Origin: Gammaproteobacteria bacterium
GTDB taxonomy: Bacteria; Pseudomonadota; Gammaproteobacteria; Arenicellales; JAOTWM01
Assembly (NCBI GenBank): GCA_029862885.1
Contig: JAOTWM010000005.1
Location: 1-34,609 of the forward strand
Direction: 5' to 3'
Length of the DNA: 34,609 nucleotides
A model generated the notes under the pieces. That model did not search any database, was not told the DNA's origin, and was given only the letters and a program-made list of their open reading frames with translations. The stretch's first letter is position 1, and each line of letters starts with the position of its first letter. The translations under genes were made by a program, and so were the position numbers. Below are positions 28,609 to 34,609 of the stretch, piece after piece.

Positions 28609-29763
28609 ATGAACTATCAGGAGATAAATGAACTTTACGAATTGAATATTTACCCGCGCCGCAACATCACCTTGGTAAGAGGCAGTGGTGCTCTGTTGTG
28701 GGATGATCTAGGCAACGAATATATCGACTGCAGTGCTGGAATCGGCGTGGCAAACGTGGGACATGCAAACTCCGATGTCGCCGCGGCCATCAGTCACCAA
28801 GCACAAACTTTACTGACTTGTGCTAACGTCTTTTTTAACGATGTTCGCGCCCAACTCGTCGAAAAGCTCGTTCAAATGGCTCCGCCCGGGCTGGATCGCG
28901 TTTTCCTTTGTAATTCGGGGGCCGAAAGTATCGAAGCGGCTATAAAATTTGCGCGGCTTGCGGGTGGCGGTCGCAGCCGATTCGTGTGTGCGACACGAGG
29001 GTTTCACGGGCGCACAATGGGGGCATTAAGTGCGACTTTCAAGAAGGAATACCGCGAACCGTTTCAGCCTGTGGTGCCGGGCTTTGAATTTGTTCCGTTT
29101 AACGATTTCGAAAAACTCAGCAACGCCGTTAATGAAAATACTGCGGCAATCATTCTAGAGCCGGTGCAAGGCGAGGGCGGGGTTCGGATACCGGGGCCGG
29201 ACTATTTTCAGAACGTACAAAATCTTTGTAAGGAACGTCGGGTCCTTCTCATTATCGACGAGATTCAAACCGGATTTTGCCGAACCGGTAAGATGTTTGC
29301 CTGTGAGCATTATGGGTTGGTACCCGATTTATTATGTCTGGCAAAAGCCATTGCGGGAGGCGTGCCGATGGGCGCAGTGTTGTGCGGTGGGCGCATTGAT
29401 GTCAAGCCGGGTCAACACGGCAGCACCTTTGGCGGTAATCCGTTGGCCTGTAGTGCCGCGTTGGCCGCAATTCATTTTATGGAAGTCAAGAATCTTGCAA
29501 TTCGCGCGGCCGATTTAGGAGACTATTTTATCGAGCGATTTGCGATACCGTGGCCGCCAATCGTTCGCAGTGTGCGCCAAATCGGATTGATGATCGGTAT
29601 CGAGCTTAAAGAGCGTGCCCAACCGTATTTGGTGCGCCTATTGGAACTCGGAATCTTGGCGTTGCCGGCCGGGCCGACAGTAATTCGCTTGCTTCCGCCA
29701 TTGGTGATCAACGAGGCGCAGCTTGATCGCGTGGTGCAGGCTTTGCGAGAGGCGTTACGTTAA
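28609..29763 (+). CDS. lysJ: LysJ/ArgD-type class III aminotransferase
   Basis: SGAESIEAAIKFAR, RGFHGRTMGALSAT, EPVQGEGGV, LLIIDEIQTGFCRTGKMFACEHYG, LAKAIAGGVPMGAVL, GSTFGGNPLACSAALA. Confidence 0.95.
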   Translation: MNYQEINELYELNIYPRRNITLVRGSGALLWDDLGNEYIDCSAGIGVANVGHANSDVAAAISHQAQTLLTCANVFFNDVRAQLVEKLVQMAPPGLDRVFLCNSGAESIEAAIKFARLAGGGRSRFVCATRGFHGRTMGALSATFKKEYREPFQPVVPGFEFVPFNDFEKLSNAVNENTAAIILEPVQGEGGVRIPGPDYFQNVQNLCKERRVLLIIDEIQTGFCRTGKMFACEHYGLVPDLLCLAKAIAGGVPMGAVLCGGRIDVKPGQHGSTFGGNPLACSAALAAIHFMEVKNLAIRAADLGDYFIERFAIPWPPIVRSVRQIGLMIGIELKERAQPYLVRLLELGILALPAGPTVIRLLPPLVINEAQLDRVVQALREALR

Positions 29764-29774
29764 TCGAAACTTGC

Positions 29775-30038
29775 TTATATGCCCATGTTGCTCAGGGTCA
29801 TCATGATATGATTGAGAACACCTGTGGTGCGGGGGTGCTCGACTTCAAACTGCCGAATCGTTTCTTGCACGTTATCGACTAATTTATCGTGTTCGGCGCT
29901 GCTTGGGTCGGCAAGCCGTTGCTCCAAGCTTTGAACGAGCTGAGTCAGTCGTTGTTTGGCGCGGACGTCGTCGTCGGACAATTGGTCGATTTCATCGCGT
30001 AGGTCCGCGATCAGTTTGGGTAGGTCTCGGTCCGCCAT
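29775..30038 (-). CDS. DUF4404 family protein
   Basis: Short helical protein LPKLIADLRDEIDQLSDDD...FEVEHPRTTGVLNHIMMTLSNMGI, as in DUF4404. Confidence 0.8.
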   Translation of the reverse strand: MADRDLPKLIADLRDEIDQLSDDDVRAKQRLTQLVQSLEQRLADPSSAEHDKLVDNVQETIRQFEVEHPRTTGVLNHIMMTLSNMGI

Positions 30039-30347
30039 GTAAGCCTCGCATCGGTTCTAGAGTGTTGATAACTATACCCGTTTTTTGTGTGCTATCGAAC
30101 CTTTGTACGGCAATGCTAGCCCAATAAACTAGCGATCGGGCCGGGCACCGTCGCCCGCCGATGGCCAAAGCCCGCCAATTACGGCCGTCATCGCGAGCAT
30201 TTCTGCGGTGTTTGCTACAATGGTGTTAGGCCGCTTAAACGCGGTTATCGTCTATGACAGGCACAAGATTCATTGTTGGCTCCATTGGACAATTGGCCTG
30301 TAGGTTAGACTGCGCTACGAGTACGAATCGGGTTGTGAGGAGGGTCG

Positions 30348-30773
30348 ATGGATCTGGTTAAGGAAACGGAACGATGCAGGCGGAGTTGGGAGCTCCTGCC
30401 CGACAAAAAGATAATTCGTCGGCGCGCGATGCCGCCCCTAAAAGCGCTATTTCAATACTTTTTTTGGTTCCTAAATCCACATCCGGTGCATGGGCTGTAT
30501 CGGATGACGAAGGAACAATGGTTGAGTCACGACCAGAATTTTCGATTTCCACTATTGCATATCCCCATCAGTGGCGCCATAAAATTCGACAACGGTTGGA
30601 CCATCCCAAAAGGCGATCTCAAATATTTATACGATGGCCCGCTGTGGACTGAGGACGGCAAAACATGTTTGGTGCCGCCGAATACCAGCATCGAGGCCGC
30701 AAAGCGTTGGCTCGGAATATGGAAGCCGATTGCTGTCCCACTGCTGCTGGTGATCGTCTTTTTCCTGCTTTAG
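30348..30773 (+). CDS. Hypothetical protein with C-terminal transmembrane anchor
   Basis: 141-aa frame ending WLGIWKPIAVPLLLVIVFFLL; SD-like GTGAGGAGG before the ATG. Confidence 0.65.
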   Translation: MDLVKETERCRRSWELLPDKKIIRRRAMPPLKALFQYFFWFLNPHPVHGLYRMTKEQWLSHDQNFRFPLLHIPISGAIKFDNGWTIPKGDLKYLYDGPLWTEDGKTCLVPPNTSIEAAKRWLGIWKPIAVPLLLVIVFFLL

Positions 30774-30924
30774 TGCGCCGTCCGTCAATGGCTGTTGAGC
30801 CGGTCGCACTTATGCGCATTGTGCGAAATTGGCGACGGACGCGTAGTTGAGACTCCGTTCTGCTCCTTCGGAGCGATTCCGGTTAATGCAATCTCTCAAT
30901 TCCTTAATTGGATGCTAACGCAAG

Positions 30925-33432
30925 ATGCGGGCTAGGTGCCGAAATCACCGAATGCTGCGGCGCTGGTGCTGGATGGCGCTTGCGGTGCTTCTGACTGTCA
31001 GTGCTGCAATTGTCCAGGGTCAGGACGTAGACGGTGTCGAGCCGTCGCGCAGCTTATCGGAAATTCTTTTGGATGAAGCCGACCGTTATACGGCTGAGTT
31101 CGACAAGCTAGTCGAACAAGAATTATGGGATGAACAACTTGGGGAGTGGGAAGCGCGGTTACGTGAAATCACATTGTACGTGGACGGTTCGGTGCACGAT
31201 CGGGAGCGAACCGCTCATTATGCGGCCCAACTTAAAGGGCTGAGGGGTTTGGCGACGGCAACAAGAAACGAACTGAGAGAAAAGCCGAAGTCGGTGCAAC
31301 GGCTCTTGGATGCATTGGGTGTTGCCCCAGACGAAAATCAGCCACCGGAAGCGGCTGAGATTGCATCGCGTCGTGTCGAATTCACGAACGATATAGCGAT
31401 GTTTCGAGCGCGCAGCGCGGAAATCGATGTTCATTTAGCCCGAATTTCTGAACTTGAGGCAGCCGTGTCGTCATTACGGCGAGTGTGGCTACTGGATCGG
31501 CTGGCTAAACACTATGCGCTGCCGGTATCGCCAAAGGTGCTGGCAGCTGCCGCCACTGAAACGTCACGTATCGCGAACGCGATTATTCACTCGCCGTTGG
31601 AATGGCATGCCGGGCTTAGCCGCGAGCGGCAGCAAACGTTGAGTTCGTATTCGGCGTTTGGTGTTCTGATATTGGCATTATTGCTAGGGTGGGGACTGCG
31701 CCGTCAATTGCTGCGCTATTGTGGACGTGACGGTAGCGTCGCAGAGCCGGGATATTCCCGGCGCTTTCTCGCGGCTGTGACCGAGGGTGTCAGCGGCGGC
31801 TTGATTCCGGCGCTGATAGTGGCCGGTGTACTGTTTTTTGCAATACACAACGACGTGTTGACGGATGATCTGTTCTCTAGAGTCGCGATAATAACACTGA
31901 CGGTATTGTTATTTTTTCTGTTAGTTGCGGCGTTGCCGAACGCGGTGTTGGCGCCAACCGAACCAGCATGGCGGTTGATCGAGTTTTCGGCGGATAGTGC
32001 GCGACTCCTCAGCCAGCGCGTATTGTTCTTGGCCGCCGTGGTCGCAATTGATGTATTTGTGGTGCTGATCGGCCGTGAATTTAGCCCTTCCGATGAAACC
32101 TTTTCGATCTACGGTTTCGTATTTATTACCCTAGAGGCAATGGCAGTCATTTCGCTGACGGCCCGAGCCGTGTGGCAGCCGAAAGTGGACGCTTCGCAGC
32201 AGGTCAAAATCGACGAAACCAATTCGACGGCAGCGGGCGCGTCTGTAACTTTGTGGAGCTATGTCCGGCGTTTAGTGGCAATCGTCGCATTGCTAGGCGG
32301 CGCAGCCGCGATAGCCGGGTACACCGCACTGGGCGTTTACTTGGTTCGCAATATTTTGATTACCGGTGGGGCTATCATGTTGGCGCTGCTGGTGCGTGGC
32401 GTGTTTTATGAACTGGTTAGTGTACTGGTGCGTTGGCCGGTGCTGCGGCGTAGATACGGGCTACGCCCGATTACGTTGAAGCGGATGAAAATCGTGTTTT
32501 CAGCGGCGGTTGACCCGGTGCTATCGGTATTGGCGGGGTTCGTAATTTTAGCCGGATGGGGGGTTCCGCCGAGTGACCTGTGGCGATGGGTGCGCGAGGC
32601 GTTACGTGGATTTACCGTCGGCAATATCACCATCTCGGTCGTCGACATTGTATTGGCGATCGCGGTGTTCTTCGTGGCGATGCTACTTACCCGCTTGCTA
32701 CAGCGGCTGATGTTGAAACGGGTATTACCGCAAACGCGGCTCGATATGGGCGCGCGATACGCGTTGAGTGCAGGACTGGGTTATGTCGGCGTTATTCTCG
32801 CCTTCGGATTAGCAATTGTAGCACTGGGTATTAGTTTTACGAATGTCGCGCTTGTTGCAGGCGCGTTATCGGTTGGTATCGGGTTCGGGCTACAGACGAT
32901 CGTGAATAATTTTGTGTCGGGGTTTATCCTGCTAGTGGAGCGGCCTGTTAAGGTCGGAGACTGGGTCGTGGTGGGCGCTCAAGAAGGTTTTGTTAAGCGC
33001 ATAAATTTTCGCGCTACCGAAATAGAAACCTTTCAGAGAGCGTCTGTCATCGTCCCTAACGCGGAAATATTGTCGAACGCGGTGACGAACCTAACCTATA
33101 AAGACCGCTACGGTCGAGTTGATATTGCGGTGGGGGTGGCCTATGGCACCAATCCGAAACTGGTTGAAGCGGTATTACTCGGGTGCGCCAGCGCACACCA
33201 AGAAGTGCTCGAGATTCCCGCACCGGACGTAGTATTTTCCGATTTTGGCGCAAGCAGCCTGGATTTCACATTGCGTTGTTATACCGGGAATGTATTGAAT
33301 CGCCCCATAATCGCGAGCGATCTGAGATTTGATATCGAGAAGCGATTCAGAGAAGAAAATATTGAAATTCCGTTTCCGCAACGCGTGGTACATCTTGCAA
33401 ATTCGGAAACGGCACCTTCCTTGGCGGACTGA
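30925..33432 (+). CDS. Large MscS-family mechanosensitive channel protein with periplasmic N-terminal extension
   Basis: Signal peptide, coiled-coil-like N-terminus, multiple TMs, GALSVGIGFGLQTIVNNFVSGFILLVERPVKVGDWVVV and VPNAEILSNAVTN. Confidence 0.95.
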   Translation: MRARCRNHRMLRRWCWMALAVLLTVSAAIVQGQDVDGVEPSRSLSEILLDEADRYTAEFDKLVEQELWDEQLGEWEARLREITLYVDGSVHDRERTAHYAAQLKGLRGLATATRNELREKPKSVQRLLDALGVAPDENQPPEAAEIASRRVEFTNDIAMFRARSAEIDVHLARISELEAAVSSLRRVWLLDRLAKHYALPVSPKVLAAAATETSRIANAIIHSPLEWHAGLSRERQQTLSSYSAFGVLILALLLGWGLRRQLLRYCGRDGSVAEPGYSRRFLAAVTEGVSGGLIPALIVAGVLFFAIHNDVLTDDLFSRVAIITLTVLLFFLLVAALPNAVLAPTEPAWRLIEFSADSARLLSQRVLFLAAVVAIDVFVVLIGREFSPSDETFSIYGFVFITLEAMAVISLTARAVWQPKVDASQQVKIDETNSTAAGASVTLWSYVRRLVAIVALLGGAAAIAGYTALGVYLVRNILITGGAIMLALLVRGVFYELVSVLVRWPVLRRRYGLRPITLKRMKIVFSAAVDPVLSVLAGFVILAGWGVPPSDLWRWVREALRGFTVGNITISVVDIVLAIAVFFVAMLLTRLLQRLMLKRVLPQTRLDMGARYALSAGLGYVGVILAFGLAIVALGISFTNVALVAGALSVGIGFGLQTIVNNFVSGFILLVERPVKVGDWVVVGAQEGFVKRINFRATEIETFQRASVIVPNAEILSNAVTNLTYKDRYGRVDIAVGVAYGTNPKLVEAVLLGCASAHQEVLEIPAPDVVFSDFGASSLDFTLRCYTGNVLNRPIIASDLRFDIEKRFREENIEIPFPQRVVHLANSETAPSLAD

Positions 33433-33456
33433 CGTTACTGGTATGAATCGGTACGA

Positions 33457-34338
33457 TCAACTGGTCAATCGGCCACTATTATAGTCATTGATCGCTCGTT
33501 CGATTTCGGCCGGCGTGTTCATAACGAACGGACCGGCGTGTGCAATCGGTTCGTTTAACGGCAAGCCGCCGACAAGAATAAGCCGTGCGCCGTCCGGTCC
33601 GCTTTCGGTCGTGATTTCCGAACCCCGAGATAATACTGCCAATGACTGCCGTGAGACTTCTGTCGATCCAACTAATGTCATTCCATCAAGCACATAAATA
33701 AAATATTCGGCGTCCGGGTCGGAGTCGGTGGTCAGCGATCCCCCGACCGCAAGTTGGACATCCAAATAAGCCACATTGGTATGAGGGTCGTCGATAGGGC
33801 CGTGCAGGCCGTCAAATACACCGGCAATGATTTTGACCGTGCAGTTAGAAAAAGACCTGGAAGGAATATCGTTCGCTGTGAATTCCTGATACTCGGGGTC
33901 CGACATTTTTTCGGAGGCAGGGAGGTTAATCCAAAGCTGGAAGCCGCGCATCAAGCCGTCTTCTTGCGCTGGCATTTCCGAATGAATCACGCCGCGTGCG
34001 GCTTTCATCCACTGCACGCCTCCAGATTTGAGATCGCCCCTATTGCCCATGCTGTCCTCGTGGCGCATATGGCCGTTCAGCATATAGGTCAAGGTTACAA
34101 ATCCGCGGTGCGGGTGGTCCGGAAAGCCAGCGATATAGTCGTCTGGATCATTGCTACCGAATTGGTCGAGCATTAAAAACGGATCCAGGTATCTTAGTTG
34201 GTTGCTGCCAATGGAGCGGTATATCGATACGCCGGCGCCGTCCCGTACGGTCTGCGCAGCTACCACCTTGGTTACTTCGCGAATCACTGATATTCCGAGA
34301 GCCCTGTTACCGACTGCGCGCCGGCGATGAAAAAACAA
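33457..34338 (-). CDS. Pirin family protein
   Basis: LDPFLMLDQFGSNDPDDYIAGFPDHPHRGFVTLTYMLNGHMRHEDSMGNRGDLKSGGVQWMKAARGVIHSEMP. Confidence 0.96.
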   Translation of the reverse strand: MFFHRRRAVGNRALGISVIREVTKVVAAQTVRDGAGVSIYRSIGSNQLRYLDPFLMLDQFGSNDPDDYIAGFPDHPHRGFVTLTYMLNGHMRHEDSMGNRGDLKSGGVQWMKAARGVIHSEMPAQEDGLMRGFQLWINLPASEKMSDPEYQEFTANDIPSRSFSNCTVKIIAGVFDGLHGPIDDPHTNVAYLDVQLAVGGSLTTDSDPDAEYFIYVLDGMTLVGSTEVSRQSLAVLSRGSEITTESGPDGARLILVGGLPLNEPIAHAGPFVMNTPAEIERAINDYNSGRLTS

Positions 34339-34341
34339 TCA

Positions 34342-34609
34342 TTACCTCTTAAGCCAGTCGACCAAGCCACCCCGTAATTCCTTCCACTCGAGTTTTAGCC
34401 AGGGCGTAAATAACTCGGGGCTAGCAATTAACTCTTGGTCGAGTTGCTGGAGGCTGACAAAGCGCCAGTCGGCAATTTCGTTGGTATTAGCGTTAACTGC
34501 ATCGCTCGATTTACCGAGGTATACCGAACAGTATTCGTGTTCGGCCCCAATTGATTCGTAATTAGCTTGGTAGATAAATTTATAAACAAATTGCAATTCG
34601 CTTGTTAGG
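34342..34609 (-). CDS. Isopentenyl-diphosphate delta-isomerase type 1/Nudix family, C-terminal part only (runs off the window)
   Basis: FVYKFIYQANYESIGAEHEYCSVYLG...NEIADWRFVSLQQLDQELIASPELFTPWLKLEW resembles the IDI C-terminus; frame continues to the window edge. Confidence 0.75.
   Translation of the reverse strand, partial: LTSELQFVYKFIYQANYESIGAEHEYCSVYLGKSSDAVNANTNEIADWRFVSLQQLDQELIASPELFTPWLKLEWKELRGGLVDWLKR

Noticed and set aside
1-34609. CRISPR arrays, tRNA/rRNA genes, IS elements or prophage genes
   Set aside because: No direct-repeat/spacer pattern, cloverleaf-like sequence, transposase or phage structural protein was recognised by reading.

Overview
The window is a gene-dense chromosomal segment, probably proteobacterial, with no rRNA, tRNA, CRISPR array or transposase that I could recognise. 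From left to right it contains: a Sir2-type deacetylase; BioY; a SAM methyltransferase; a minus-strand catabolic-looking block (class II aldolase, PhyH dioxygenase, CocE/NonD hydrolase); a truncated PhyH-like remnant; an FkbM methyltransferase; a c-di-GMP pair (PilZ, then DUF484/GAF-like-GGDEF); a tungsten aldehyde:ferredoxin oxidoreductase operon (four-cluster Fe-S protein, AOR, FAD oxidoreductase, MoaD/ThiS-like); a TrpB2-like PLP enzyme; an FAH-family hydrolase; a broken TPR gene; a complete Liv-type ABC transporter (livKHMGF order); a Rieske oxygenase alpha subunit; and a stand-alone ATP-grasp enzyme. Next is the most interesting locus, a compact amino-group-carrier-protein (LysW) operon: lysW, lysX, lysY/argC, a class II glutamine-amidotransferase-fold protein, lysZ, lysJ/argD. 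The window then closes with DUF4404, a putative tail-anchored protein, a large MscS-family channel, pirin and a partial IDI/Nudix gene. The leading hypothesis is that the AmCP operon lacks the usual LysK-type carrier hydrolase and uses the Cys2 Ntn-hydrolase (GATase II fold, EgtC/DUG3-like chemistry) to release product from the gamma-glutamyl linkage on LysW. The adjacent ATP-grasp and Rieske genes could be tailoring steps. This is inferred from the sequence and knowledge of the families; no searches were run.
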